A stretch of DNA of 64,000 nucleotides from Candidatus Enterococcus moelleringii (GCF_017377575.1 NZ_JAFREM010000025.1:162878-226877), one strand, 5' to 3'. Numbered from the stretch's first letter, positions 44,537 through 52,574 are shown. The notes: generated from the letters alone by a model not told the origin. Numbers and translations: made by a program.

Positions 44537-44897
44537 ATTAGTAGCATTGGACTTGAAAATGATTGTAACGATTGTTGACGGAGGAACGGGACAGGATGTT
44601 GTTGATTTCTCAAAGGAAGCCGGAGCAGTTGGCGGCACCATTTTGCACGGCCGCGGTTCAGGCGTGCATGATACCGGGAAATTTTTCGGCTTGGAGATTC
44701 AGCCGGAAAAAGACATTGTACTAACCTTGGTACCAGATGAACTGGAGCTTGATGTGATGGAAACCATCGGCAAAGGCATCAAAATCGGTAAACCAGGCAA
44801 TGGCGTATGCTTCTCAGTCGATATCGCCAAAGCGATGGGGATGACCTCGATTAAGACTTTTGGGGAAACCAAAACGATGGATGAATTGAATAGTTAA
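44529..44897 (+). CDS. PII-like nitrogen-regulatory-type signalling protein
   Basis: 122 residues of the GlnB-like ferredoxin fold: VALDLKMIVTIVDGGTGQDVV, a short T-loop AGAVGGTILHGRGSG, and VLTLVPDELELDVMETIG. The canonical uridylylated Tyr is absent, so it belongs to the PII-like group that gates membrane proteins by nucleotide or metabolite binding. Its gene overlaps the second DUF1538 gene, so it most likely regulates that pore. Start ATG 44529 after GAGGGAGAAG. Confidence 0.83.
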   Translation: MSKLVALDLKMIVTIVDGGTGQDVVDFSKEAGAVGGTILHGRGSGVHDTGKFFGLEIQPEKDIVLTLVPDELELDVMETIGKGIKIGKPGNGVCFSVDIAKAMGMTSIKTFGETKTMDELNS

Positions 44898-44905
44898 GAT
44901 TAATG

Positions 44906-44942
44906 AACCGAGGCTGTCCGATGGGATGGGCTCGGTTTTTTT
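44906..44942 (+). terminator. intrinsic terminator
   Basis: AACCGAG...CTCGGTT with T-run after the PII-like gene. Confidence 0.82.
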
Positions 44943-45010
44943 GTGGGGGATACTGCCTTCAAAGATCAATAAAAGAGATACCTGAGACCTTGCTTTCAGT
45001 CTACCGTTTT

Positions 45011-45039
45011 TTGTAATTACGGTAATTACATGGTAAAAT
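45011..45039 (+). promoter_or_regulatory. promoter with tandem GTAATTAC operator of mazEF
   Basis: TTGTAA (45011-45016), 17 bases, TAAAAT (45034-45039). Two copies of the palindromic octamer GTAATTAC (45013-45020 and 45022-45029) occupy -35 and spacer; a likely autoregulatory site for the MazE-MazF complex. Confidence 0.7.
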
Positions 45040-45064
45040 TACTTTGTATGGAGGAGGGCTTACA

Positions 45065-45298
45065 ATGGATACAGTAAAAACTAGAAAACAGGGAAATGCT
45101 GTAATGGTGACAATTGCCAGCAAATTTGATGTTCAAGCAGGGACTACTTACTACATCAACAAGGAGGAAGACGGTACGATTATTTTAATTCCTAAGGTGG
45201 AGGATTACTTTGCTGACGCATCGACGGGAGAATTTATCGATGATGAAGACGAATTAGCTAAAAATATTGAAGTAAAGGACAGCGATTTGGATGATTAA
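45065..45298 (+). CDS. mazE: type II antitoxin MazE/PemI-like
   Basis: 77 residues. The N-terminal half is an AbrB-like swapped-hairpin domain (TVKTRKQGNAVMVTIASKFDV) that binds DNA; the C-terminal half is acidic (FIDDEDELAKNIEVKDSDLDD) and would wrap the toxin. ATG 45065 follows GGAGGAGGG. Overlaps mazF by 8 bases. Confidence 0.86.
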   Translation: MDTVKTRKQGNAVMVTIASKFDVQAGTTYYINKEEDGTIILIPKVEDYFADASTGEFIDDEDELAKNIEVKDSDLDD

Positions 45299-45635
45299 TC
45301 AGGGTGCAATTATATATATTGATTTTGAACCATCAAAGGGAAGTGAGATCAAGAAAAGAAGACCTGCTGTTGTAATTAGCAGAACTGAGTACAACCAAGC
45401 ATCCAATTTAATTATTGTGTGCCCGATTACTTCAAGCACTAAGGCGCGACCTTATTTTGTTGAAATAAACAATGAGAGTTTAAAGACTGGCAGCAAAGTC
45501 AATACGAAACAAGTCTATAGCCTTGACTACACATCAGCTGGCGGAAGAAATGTCAAAGTCATCGGACAGTTGACCAAGAGAGAGCTGTTAAATGTTGCAC
45601 AGCATTTCATGTTGAATTTCAATTTTCCCATATAA
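45291..45635 (+). CDS. mazF: type II toxin MazF/PemK-like endoribonuclease
   Basis: 114 residues: NQGAIIYIDFEPSKGSEIKKRRPAVVIS (conserved PemK/MazF N-terminus with Arg), ICPITSS motif as IVCPITSSTKARP, and QVYSLDYTSAGGRNVKVIGQL. It cleaves single-stranded mRNA; neutralised by the antitoxin encoded immediately upstream. Frame intact, so the pair is likely functional. Confidence 0.88.
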   Translation: MINQGAIIYIDFEPSKGSEIKKRRPAVVISRTEYNQASNLIIVCPITSSTKARPYFVEINNESLKTGSKVNTKQVYSLDYTSAGGRNVKVIGQLTKRELLNVAQHFMLNFNFPI

Positions 45636-45639
45636 AATG

Positions 45640-45677
45640 AACCGAGGCTGTCTAAAAATGGACAGGCCTCGGTTTTC
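45640..45677. terminator. bidirectional intrinsic terminator
   Basis: AACCGAGG.CTGTC / GACAGGCCTCGGTT between mazF and the convergent aldo/keto reductase. Confidence 0.8.
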
Positions 45678-45695
45678 TGTGTCTATGCAATTAGT

Positions 45696-46544
45696 TTACC
45701 AAAGAGCAAGCGGCTGTTTGGTAGTAGGTTCTGGATATAACTGGTCAATGACCGCTAGTTCGTCATCGCTTAACTGAATATCGGCTGCTTTTACGTTGTC
45801 CAGTACATGCTGCGGGTTGCTGGATTGTGGGATGGCAATAGTGTGACCGTCGCGGATGCACCAGGCCAGTAATAATTGGAAAATGGTGCATTGATGATTA
45901 GCAGCAATCGCTAACAGCTCCTGCTGGCTGGAAAAGTTCTTGCCTGATTTATCGCCTTTGGCCACTGGCGCATAAGCAATCAAAGGCATTTTGTTTTCTC
46001 TCATCAAAGGCAGCAAATCATATTCAATCCCGCGATCTCCTAAATTGTAACGCACTTGATTGGAGTCGCAAGCAGCGCCTTCTTTGAAGCTTAGGACTTT
46101 TTGTAGATCAGCTGCATCCAAATTAGAAACGCCCCAAGAACGGATTTTTCCTTTTCTTTTCTCTGCATCCAGCGCTTCGACGGTTTCTTGCAGGGGAATA
46201 CTTCCTTGCCAGTGTAATAAATACTGATCCAAATAATCGGTTTTCAGCCGTTTTAAGCTTTTGTCCAGACTTTTTGATAATTTCGCTTTGGAGGCATTTT
46301 CCGGTAACACTTTTGAAATCAGAAAAAGGTCCTCTCTTTTGAAGGGCCCAATTGCTTCGGCTACTAGTTTTTCTGCCTTGCCCTGGCCATACATTTCGGC
46401 GGTATCAATGACTTGAAGGCCGTGCTCAATTCCGGTTTGTAAGGCTCGAATTTCTTCGTCTCGTTTTCTGGCATCATCTCCGGTGGTCCAAGTGCCAAAG
46501 CCAATCGGAAATACCGATCTTTCGGCAATCTTTACTAAGTTCAT
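45696..46544 (-). CDS. aldo/keto reductase
   Basis: 282 residues. TIM-barrel AKR with catalytic tetrad visible: Asp and Tyr in VIDTAEMYGQG, Lys in FLISKVLPE, His in DQYLLHWQG; cofactor loop SNLDAADL and IPQSSNPQHV near the C-terminus. NADPH-dependent reductase of sugars or aldehydes. Shares the neighbourhood with a second AKR at 46826. ATG 46544. Confidence 0.88.
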   Translation of the reverse strand: MNLVKIAERSVFPIGFGTWTTGDDARKRDEEIRALQTGIEHGLQVIDTAEMYGQGKAEKLVAEAIGPFKREDLFLISKVLPENASKAKLSKSLDKSLKRLKTDYLDQYLLHWQGSIPLQETVEALDAEKRKGKIRSWGVSNLDAADLQKVLSFKEGAACDSNQVRYNLGDRGIEYDLLPLMRENKMPLIAYAPVAKGDKSGKNFSSQQELLAIAANHQCTIFQLLLAWCIRDGHTIAIPQSSNPQHVLDNVKAADIQLSDDELAVIDQLYPEPTTKQPLALW

Positions 46545-46585
46545 CGTTTTTCACATCATTTCTATTTTTATTCGGAGCTTCGTTA

Positions 46586-46810
46586 TTACAATTTTAGCTT
46601 AAAGCAAAGGTAATCCAAACAGTCAATTTGCTTTTGCTTTTGGAAAATTGCTTGGTTCAGCTGCCTTTTGTGCTGATTCAACAGATTGGCCTGATCCCGT
46701 TGATTGCTTTGTTGAAAGCAATGGACAAACTGGTCAATAAATTCCTCGCTGCAGCCGGCGTCCTGCAAATTTGTTCTCATTTCTTCGATACAATAGTTTG
46801 TTTCTTTCAT
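46586..46810 (-). CDS. small conserved helical protein
   Basis: 74 residues with the recurring pattern NYC..E.R.NL.DAGC..EFID.F, then a Gln-rich helix and IDCLDYL near the end. Small proteins with this layout occur beside aldo/keto reductases and MerR genes in Firmicutes; function unknown. The pairs of cysteines (two N-terminal, two in the DCLDYLC tail) could bind metal or form disulfides. ATG 46810 follows AAAGGGTGGG; lies between two AKR genes. Confidence 0.7.
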   Translation of the reverse strand: MKETNYCIEEMRTNLQDAGCSEEFIDQFVHCFQQSNQRDQANLLNQHKRQLNQAIFQKQKQIDCLDYLCFKLKL

Positions 46811-46825
46811 AATACCCACCCTTTG

Positions 46826-47788
46826 TTAATACCAATCATGTTTTTCATTTCGATCCAAGGCGTTCATTGCCGCCATTTCTTCGTCAGTCAGCTCAAAGTC
46901 GTACAGCTGGGTGTTCTCAAGGATATGATCCGGGTTGCTGGAACCAGGGATAACCACAACACCTTTTTGCAAATTCCACCGCAAAATGACCTGTGCTGCC
47001 GATTTTCTATGGGCTTCGGCAATTTCAGTGATGACTTCATCGCCTAATAATTCTCTGGTGTGACCGCGGCCGCCTAAAGGATACCAACCTTGCACTACAA
47101 TGTCTAAATCTTGAATGTAGGGAATCACGTCATTTTCCTGATAGTAAGGGTGAATTTCGTTTTGCACCAAAGCGGGGGTAATGGATACCTGCGGCAAAAA
47201 TTCCTCTAATTCTTCCACGTACCAGTTGGACAGTCCGATGGAGCGGATTTTTTCGTCAGTGACGGCTTGTTCCATGGCTTGATAAGCCTCGACATCGTTG
47301 CTGCCGGGGTGGTGCAGGAGCATCATATCCACATAGTCCAGATTCAGCCGTTCCAATGCTTGATCAATCGCGGTTTCGGCATCGTCAAACTGACTAGGAT
47401 AAAGCTTGGTAATCAGGAAAATTTCTTCTCGTGGCACGTCGGATTGGTTGATGGCTTCCCCGATACTTTCTTCGTTGCTGTAAATATAGGCGGTATCGAT
47501 TAAGCGCACGCCGCTGTCTAAAGCTGCCGTGACAGATTGAATCGCTTCTTCATCTTCTAAGCTGTAAGTTCCCAGACCGTTGATCGGCATGGTGTATCCG
47601 CTATTTAAGGTAACTTGCCGATTGTCAAAATCAAAGGCGCTGGCGTTTCCGCTGGAATTCGCTGTAGTAGTGCCTGTGGAATTTGCGGCTCCGGTATTGT
47701 CAGTAGATGAAGATGTATTTTCTGATTGACTGCAGCCGGTTATTGCTAATGATATTAGTAAAAATGCTAATCCTATTAGTTTTTTCAT
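46826..47788 (-). CDS. aldo/keto reductase with lipoprotein signal peptide
   Basis: 320 residues. Residues 1-19 are a lipoprotein signal (hydrophobic core, lipobox ITGC, Cys19), followed by a Ser/Thr/Asn-rich linker to about 50, then a complete AKR barrel: LIDTAYIYSNE, ITKLYPS, LLHHPG, SNWYVEEL and VVIPGSSNPDH. A surface-anchored AKR is unusual because the enzyme needs NADPH. The gene is tightly followed by the small helical protein gene. ATG 47788 has GGAGGTTC upstream. Confidence 0.86.
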   Translation of the reverse strand: MKKLIGLAFLLISLAITGCSQSENTSSSTDNTGAANSTGTTTANSSGNASAFDFDNRQVTLNSGYTMPINGLGTYSLEDEEAIQSVTAALDSGVRLIDTAYIYSNEESIGEAINQSDVPREEIFLITKLYPSQFDDAETAIDQALERLNLDYVDMMLLHHPGSNDVEAYQAMEQAVTDEKIRSIGLSNWYVEELEEFLPQVSITPALVQNEIHPYYQENDVIPYIQDLDIVVQGWYPLGGRGHTRELLGDEVITEIAEAHRKSAAQVILRWNLQKGVVVIPGSSNPDHILENTQLYDFELTDEEMAAMNALDRNEKHDWY

Positions 47789-47960
47789 ATGAACCTCCGT
47801 TTTTAGTGTGAAGTAAATTTGCTAGTTCACCTATTCTTTCCATAAGTGTAAGGGAGAGCTCCAGTAATTACCAATACTTGTTTTCTATAACCAGTTATGC
47901 TTGATAGTTATATCTAGGGTTGCTATACTGACGGTAATATAGAAGAAAGAATGTGATGAG

Positions 47961-48851
47961 ATGGATATTCGTGTCCTAAATTATTTTTTAACCGTTGCCA
48001 GGGAAGGCAGTATGACTGGCGCTGCTCGGATTTTGCATGTATCTCAGCCGACTTTGTCCAAGCAATTGAAAAACTTGGAGGAGGAGTTGGGGCGCAAGCT
48101 GTTTAATCGCACCAATTATAGTATCAAGCTGACTAATGATGGCATGCTGCTGCGTAAGCGCGCAGAGGATTTAATTGAGCTTTTTGAGAAGACTCAGCAG
48201 GAATTTGAAAACTTAGATGAAGAATCCGGCGGGGATGTTTACATCGGCTCGGCGGAAACCGATGCTTTTCGCTACTTTGCCTGCTCCATGATGGATTTGA
48301 AGAACCAGTATCCTGATATGAAGTATCATCTAACCAGCGGCAATTCCTTTGACGTTACGGAGCGCTTGGATCGGGGGATGGATGATTTCGCCATTGTGGT
48401 AGATCCGATTGATCTGTCAAAATACAACTATATTACTTTTCCAGCAACCGATGTCTGGGGGATTGTGATGCACAAGGATAGCGAGCTGGCTGCCAAGGAA
48501 AATGTTACTGTCGACGACCTGACTGATCTGCCATTAATTGTCTCCAAGCAAGCGATGCAAACAGATATCTCCAAGAATCAGTTCGCCGAATGGTTTGGGG
48601 AAACTCTTGATCGACTGAAAATCGTGGGGACCTATTCGCTGCCTTTCAATGCCTTCATTATGGCAAGAGAAGGCTTCGGCAATGTGCTGGCTTTTGAAAA
48701 AATGATAAATGTGGCTACAGAAAATGATTTAGTCTTCAGACCTCTTGAACCGCGTGTGGAATGCAAGTTGTACGTGATTTGGAAAAAGTATCAAGTTTTC
48801 TCACCAGCTGCGGCGCTGTTTTTGGAATCAATTCAGAAGAAACTTTCTTAA
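47961..48851 (+). CDS. LysR family transcriptional regulator
   Basis: 296 residues. Winged helix NYFLTVAREGSMTGAARILHVSQPTLSKQLKNLE (about 6-40) followed by a substrate-binding domain of two alpha/beta lobes. It is divergent to the aldo/keto reductase operon and precedes an SDR gene; either could be its target. Effector unknown. Confidence 0.87.
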   Translation: MDIRVLNYFLTVAREGSMTGAARILHVSQPTLSKQLKNLEEELGRKLFNRTNYSIKLTNDGMLLRKRAEDLIELFEKTQQEFENLDEESGGDVYIGSAETDAFRYFACSMMDLKNQYPDMKYHLTSGNSFDVTERLDRGMDDFAIVVDPIDLSKYNYITFPATDVWGIVMHKDSELAAKENVTVDDLTDLPLIVSKQAMQTDISKNQFAEWFGETLDRLKIVGTYSLPFNAFIMAREGFGNVLAFEKMINVATENDLVFRPLEPRVECKLYVIWKKYQVFSPAAALFLESIQKKLS

Positions 48852-48993
48852 CAGGATCTTCTCAGTTATACTTTTACGCTATATCTAACTATGAATTATA
48901 AGTATTAGACAATACTCCAGAATGGAACTACACTTTGGTCATAGCTTTGAGAGAGTCAAAGTGGAATCTTAACTATAACTGGAGGAATCGATC

Positions 48994-49731
48994 ATGGGTT
49001 CATTAGAAGAAAAAGTTGTTGTAATTATGGGAGCATCTAGCGGAATTGGAGAAGCCACCGCAAAATTGCTGGCAGAAAAAGGTGCTAAATTAGTAATTGC
49101 CGCAAGACGGGTGGATCGTTTGGAAGAAATTAAAGCTGCGTATCCTGATAAAGAAATCGTGATCCAGCAGGCCGACGTGATCAAAATGGAAGAAGTTCAA
49201 AAAGTCATCGACACAGCGGTGGACACCTTTGGCCGAGTGGATGTGCTTTACAACAATGCTGGCATCATGCCGTTAGCACCATTGAAAGAAACTCGATTGG
49301 ACGAATGGAAACAAATGCTGGATGTCAATGTCATGGGCGTATTGAACGGGATTGCGGCGGTGCTGCCAGTGATGATCAAACAAAAATCCGGGCATGTGAT
49401 TGCGACGGATTCAGTCGCTGGGCATGTCGTTTATCCTGATTCCGCGGTTTATTGCGGGACCAAATTTGCTGTACGAGCAATCATGGAAGGCCTGCGTCAA
49501 GAGCATAGAGAAGATATGATTAAATCCACAATTATCTCACCAGGAGCAGTAGCTACCGAGTTGTACCAAACAATTGCCGACAAGGAAGCTGGCGAAGCGT
49601 TGTACCAAGACCAGCTTGCCAATGGTTTGCGGGCGATTGATGTGGCCGAAGCTGTCGTTTTCGCCATTGATACACCGGAAAGAATGTCTGTCAGCAACAT
49701 GCTGATTCGTCCGACGACGCAAGTAATGTAA
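48994..49731 (+). CDS. short-chain dehydrogenase/reductase
   Basis: 245 residues. Cofactor motif MGASSGIGEATAK, NNAGIMP, Ser in ATDSVAGHV, catalytic YCGTK. The C-terminus follows classical SDR length. Substrate unknown. ATG 48994 follows GGAGGAAT. Possibly under the upstream LysR protein. Confidence 0.87.
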   Translation: MGSLEEKVVVIMGASSGIGEATAKLLAEKGAKLVIAARRVDRLEEIKAAYPDKEIVIQQADVIKMEEVQKVIDTAVDTFGRVDVLYNNAGIMPLAPLKETRLDEWKQMLDVNVMGVLNGIAAVLPVMIKQKSGHVIATDSVAGHVVYPDSAVYCGTKFAVRAIMEGLRQEHREDMIKSTIISPGAVATELYQTIADKEAGEALYQDQLANGLRAIDVAEAVVFAIDTPERMSVSNMLIRPTTQVM

Positions 49732-49740
49732 AGCAGAAAC

Positions 49741-49796
49741 AGAACTGTCTGGAAAGCGTGTGCCCACATGCTTTTCGCAGGTAGTTCTGTTTTTTT
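49741..49796 (+). terminator. intrinsic terminator containing the CATGCTTTTCGCAG motif
   Basis: AGAACTGTCTGGAAAGCGTGTG / CATGCTTTTCGCAGGTAGTTCT, then nine T. The 3' arm contains the same 14-mer found twice in the MATE leader at 17474 and 17602. Confidence 0.8.
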
Positions 49797-49835
49797 GAAA
49801 ATTGAGTTACTAAAAAACATCTGGGAGGAATCAAT

Positions 49836-50408
49836 TTGACAAACAAACAATCTATTTTTGATAAAGCAAAACAAGGGGAACGTCTGAATGTAAACAGCCC
49901 CGAATTTAGTGAACTGGAGCCGGTCCTGCAAAAAGGTGTGAATATTCTAAAGAAATTTAATACCGAACAAAATACTGACCAGGAGCGGCGTGAACTATTA
50001 GCCCAATTATTTGATCAAGAAATTGCGCCATCCACCACCATCATGCCGCCTTTTAATGTCGATTTTGCGAACCAAGTAACTATCGGCAAGGATGTGTATA
50101 TTAATAAGGATGTCTCGTTTGTCGCTTTAGGAACTATTCATCTAGAAGATGGGGTCTTAATTGCCGCCAAAGCGAGTATTGTTTCGATTAACCATGTGGA
50201 GAAACCATCGGAACGGCAGGATTTGTTACCCAAGGTGGTACATATCAAGGAGAATGCCTGGATCGGTGCGGGAGCCATTGTCTTGCCAGGGGTAACTGTA
50301 GGCAAAAATGCCATTGTTGGCGCTGGAGCGGTCGTTACCCGTGATGTTCCAGACGATACGGTTGTTGCAGGAAACCCAGCAAGAGAAATTCGAAAAATTA
50401 GATGTTAG
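49836..50408 (+). CDS. sugar O-acetyltransferase (maltose acetyltransferase type)
   Basis: 190 residues. Short helical N-terminus, then a left-handed beta-helix of hexapeptide repeats (VTIGKDVYINKDVSFV, WIGAGAIVLPGVTVGKNAIVGAGAVVTRDVP). Catalytic His in ASIVSINHVEKP. Transfers acetyl from acetyl-CoA to a sugar. TTG 49836 follows GGGAGGAAT. Confidence 0.85.
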   Translation: MTNKQSIFDKAKQGERLNVNSPEFSELEPVLQKGVNILKKFNTEQNTDQERRELLAQLFDQEIAPSTTIMPPFNVDFANQVTIGKDVYINKDVSFVALGTIHLEDGVLIAAKASIVSINHVEKPSERQDLLPKVVHIKENAWIGAGAIVLPGVTVGKNAIVGAGAVVTRDVPDDTVVAGNPAREIRKIRC

Positions 50409-50481
50409 TTTTTATATAGAAGGAAAAGCAGCGCTAGTGTATAAGCAATGTCATAGAGTAAGAATATAGGAGGAATGACTG

Positions 50482-51048
50482 ATGACTGAAAAAAACATCT
50501 TTGAGCGCGAGCTCAGTGGTATGCCGGTTTCTTCAAAAGAAGCCGAGTTTGCGGAAATTCGCCACATTCAAGAAGCAAATTGGAAACTGCTGGCCACATT
50601 TAACAGCCTTTACCACGATGAAGAACGAACGAGAGAGTTTTTAGAAAAATTGACAGGGCGCGAGCTTGCGCCAAATGTTCGCATCTTAGCAACATTTCAC
50701 ACGGATTATGGCAGAAATACCTTTTTTGGTGAAAATGTCTTTGTCAACACGAATTGTACCTTCATGGACCGAGGCGGCATAACGATCGGGGAAAATACCT
50801 TAATCGCCCCCAACGTCAGCATTACTACCATCAATCATGACCTGAACCCTCAAAAAAGAGACGTCACTACCTGCCAGCCAGTTAAGATTGGCGCAAATGT
50901 CTGGATAGGGATCGGCGCGATTATTTTGCCGGGCATTACTATCGGCGATGGAGCGATTATTGGCGCTGGATCGGTAGTTACCAAGGATGTAGCGCCAAAT
51001 GCGATTGTGGTCGGAAATCCTGCGAGACAGGTACAGACGGTGGATTAA
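50482..51048 (+). CDS. sugar O-acetyltransferase (hexapeptide family)
   Basis: 188 residues, paralogue of its neighbour, with [12 protein letters not shown] carrying the catalytic His and hexapeptide repeats [32 protein letters not shown]. Both acetyltransferases lie in one orientation and 73 bases apart, likely one operon. ATG 50482 with AGGAGGAAT. Confidence 0.86.
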   Translation: MTEKNIFERELSGMPVSSKEAEFAEIRHIQEANWKLLATFNSLYHDEERTREFLEKLTGRELAPNVRILATFHTDYGRNTFFGENVFVNTNCTFMDRGGITIGENTLIAPNVSITTINHDLNPQKRDVTTCQPVKIGANVWIGIGAIILPGITIGDGAIIGAGSVVTKDVAPNAIVVGNPARQVQTVD

Positions 51049-51088
51049 AAGGAATAATTGGATTTTCTGTGTAGCAGATTACTGCAAG

Positions 51089-51119
51089 AGCTCTTACCCA
51101 ATTAAGGGCGGGGCTTTTT
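51089..51119 (+). terminator. weak intrinsic terminator
   Basis: AGCTCTTACCC / GGGCGGGGCT with T-run; imperfect stem. Confidence 0.5.
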
Positions 51120-51125
51120 GATGAT

Positions 51126-51716
51126 TTATAGCAAAACTTCCAAATATTGCAAGACCTTTTTCTCCATATTAAACATCCGCGCATAATCCATCAATTTCGT
51201 AACATTTTTATCTTTTGAACGTACGTACTGTTTCAGAGCAGGAATCAGTTGTTCCTTGTCTGCTTCGTATTTCGGTTTAAGCAGATCAATCAAGGTTCGT
51301 TCAATTTCAAAGACATTTACAGTTGTCCCGCCAGAACGTTCAATGCTAGTGATGCCAGCTTCAACATCTTGAGTGGAGATAATTGGTTGGATGCCAGCAT
51401 CTTTTGCTCGCAATGTATTGAAGCCTAACGGAAAGGTCATTTGTATTTGTAGAGGGACACGATCGGAGTAGCCTAGCAGATACAAAGCAGTTTCATGGGA
51501 AAAAATTCCTTGAGGGAAACGATGCTGCAGCAAAAAATAGTCGTCGACATAGCCAAAATCCATGACATAGACTCCTCGCTCAACACGGATTATCTTCTCC
51601 TCATTCTCTAGCTGTGATAAAGCTTTTCGGGATAACCCTTTGTCGGACACCATCTTCGTAGTGATTATTCCATTTTGTTTTTTTCCTAGGGATAAAATTT
51701 TCTCTTTTGCTAACAT
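51126..51716 (-). CDS. stand-alone AbiEi-family type IV antitoxin
   Basis: 196 residues. N-terminal winged helix (LGKKQNGIITTKMVSDKGLSRKALSQL) and the AbiEi C-terminal domain (RVERGVYVM, FSHETALYLLG, EIERTLIDLLKPKY). AbiEi normally represses and neutralises the nucleotidyltransferase toxin AbiEii. No AbiEii gene is adjacent: the next gene left is an acetyltransferase. Closely related to the protein at 62635 (same length, most motifs shared). ATG 51716 follows AGGTGAAA. Confidence 0.84.
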   Translation of the reverse strand: MLAKEKILSLGKKQNGIITTKMVSDKGLSRKALSQLENEEKIIRVERGVYVMDFGYVDDYFLLQHRFPQGIFSHETALYLLGYSDRVPLQIQMTFPLGFNTLRAKDAGIQPIISTQDVEAGITSIERSGGTTVNVFEIERTLIDLLKPKYEADKEQLIPALKQYVRSKDKNVTKLMDYARMFNMEKKVLQYLEVLL

Positions 51717-51731
51717 GAATTTTCACCTCCA

Positions 51732-51788
51732 GAAACAAATATGCTAACATCTTATGTACATGTTAGCATATTTGTTTCCGAGGTTCAA
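51732..51788 (-). promoter_or_regulatory. long palindromic operator with leftward promoter of AbiEi gene
   Basis: GAAACAAATATGCTAACAT (51732-51750) and its perfect 19-base inverse (51760-51778), 9 bases apart, before the AbiEi start. On the minus strand TTGAAC (51788-51783) and TAACAT (51765-51760) are spaced 17, so the palindrome overlies the promoter, as expected for AbiEi autorepression. Confidence 0.75.
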
Positions 51789-51883
51789 TAAAGTGAAAAA
51801 GCAGGTCTAAAAAATATGGCTAAAATAAATGGTGTTAAGTATCCGCAAATCCTTTTATCTATGGTTAATTATGATTTCGATTA

Positions 51884-51892
51884 TGATATAAT
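51884..51892 (+). promoter_or_regulatory. extended -10 promoter of type I toxin
   Basis: TGATATAAT (51884-51892) with a weak -35 about 17 bases upstream. Transcription would start near 51899, giving a leader of about 95 bases before the toxin. Confidence 0.6.
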
Positions 51893-51992
51893 TACGGTAC
51901 TAACTGACAATCAGCTCATGAACGGGGGCCTTTTCCCGAAAGGATGGTGGTGCTTATGGTAAGTACTAAAATTCAAGAAAGGAGAGGGCAAT

Positions 51993-52100
51993 TTGTCTGT
52001 CGAGGACGTATTGACGTTACTGTTTCTCGGAGCAACTTTTTTGTTGACTCTGCTAAACTTTATCGTCGTCCTCATCGAAAAAATAGGACAGAAAAAATAA
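51993..52100 (+). CDS. holin-like type I toxin (TxpA/Hol_Tox type)
   Basis: 35 residues from TTG 51993 after GGAGAGGG: a short acidic lead (SVEDVLT), a single hydrophobic helix (LLFLGATFLLTLLNFIVVLI) and a charged tail EKIGQKK. The S-V-E...TL...F...LLTLLNFIV pattern is that of putative holin-like toxins widespread in enterococci and bacilli. Missed by length-limited ORF calling. Adjacent antisense promoter and shared terminator identify a type I toxin-antitoxin system. Confidence 0.82.
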   Translation: MSVEDVLTLLFLGATFLLTLLNFIVVLIEKIGQKK

Positions 52101-52262
52101 CCGTTCATAGTACTGATCCCAAAAAGTTTGACTTTAAGGGAGAAAGTACAAGCTGTCACAGGCTAACGGTTATTTTTCTTATATAAAATAATCTTAGGCC
52201 GCCGTTCTTGAAACGGTCGACGGTTGGTGCGATAAGGAGGGTGTTCGAGCACTCTCCCTTTC
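52091..52262 (-). ncRNA. antisense RNA antitoxin (RatA-type)
   Basis: A strong leftward promoter (52269-52297) starts an RNA at about 52262 that runs toward and over the toxin mRNA 3' end, ending at the inverted repeat AATAACCGTT/AACGGTTATT (T-run on both strands). About 170 nucleotides. The internal stem around 52199-52260 (ACGGT/ACCGT, AGAGTGCTCGAACACCCTC) suggests a folded sRNA. Layout matches TxpA/RatA. Confidence 0.65.
52096..52177. terminator. bidirectional terminator/antisense overlap of the type I toxin locus
   Basis: AATAACCGTT (52096-52105) and AACGGTTATT (52165-52174), T-rich in both directions. Ends toxin mRNA rightward and the antisense RNA leftward. Confidence 0.65.
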
Positions 52263-52268
52263 GTGTAT

Positions 52269-52297
52269 ATTATAGCATCTTTTTTGTGGGCTATCAA
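52269..52297 (-). promoter_or_regulatory. promoter of the antisense RNA
   Basis: On the minus strand TTGATA (52297-52292), exactly 17 bases, TATAAT (52274-52269). Near-consensus sigma-A promoter with no rightward gene it could serve. Confidence 0.8.
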
Positions 52298-52337
52298 TTT
52301 GGATAATTTGTAAATGAGCTAAAACGAGGTGATCTTA

Positions 52338-52574
52338 ATGAAAAGAATCGCTACTGAAGATTTTGAAAAGGACCTGTTCAGCATTCTAAATGATGCAGCA
52401 AATTCCAATACTGGAATTGAAATTGTAACTCATTTGGAAGATCATGTTGTGATGATTCCTAAAAGTAAATGGATGGCCCTGCAGGAAGAACTGCATCTTC
52501 ACAGAACGGGAACGCTAGATCATGTTTTGAAGCTAATGGAAAACGAGAGCGATAATGACTTTGTGGAAGTTTAA
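52338..52574 (+). CDS. Phd/YefM-type antitoxin, orphan
   Basis: 78 residues: RIATEDFEKDLFSILNDAANSNTGIEIVTHLEDHVVMIPKSKW is the Phd fold strand-helix-strand followed by an acidic C-terminal helix (LMENESDNDFVEV). No toxin frame follows; the next 170 bases hold only a hairpin and the start of another antitoxin. ATG 52338 follows GAGGTGAT. Confidence 0.7.
   Translation: MKRIATEDFEKDLFSILNDAANSNTGIEIVTHLEDHVVMIPKSKWMALQEELHLHRTGTLDHVLKLMENESDNDFVEV

Noticed and set aside
49755..49790. CATGCTTTTCGCAG as an insertion-sequence end
   Set aside because: There is no flanking duplication or transposase; the motif is the arm of a terminator.
51944..52186. 80-residue plus-strand ORF overlapping the type I toxin
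   Set aside because: It is in another frame, basic and without family features; the 35-residue holin-like frame has the better ribosome site and pattern.
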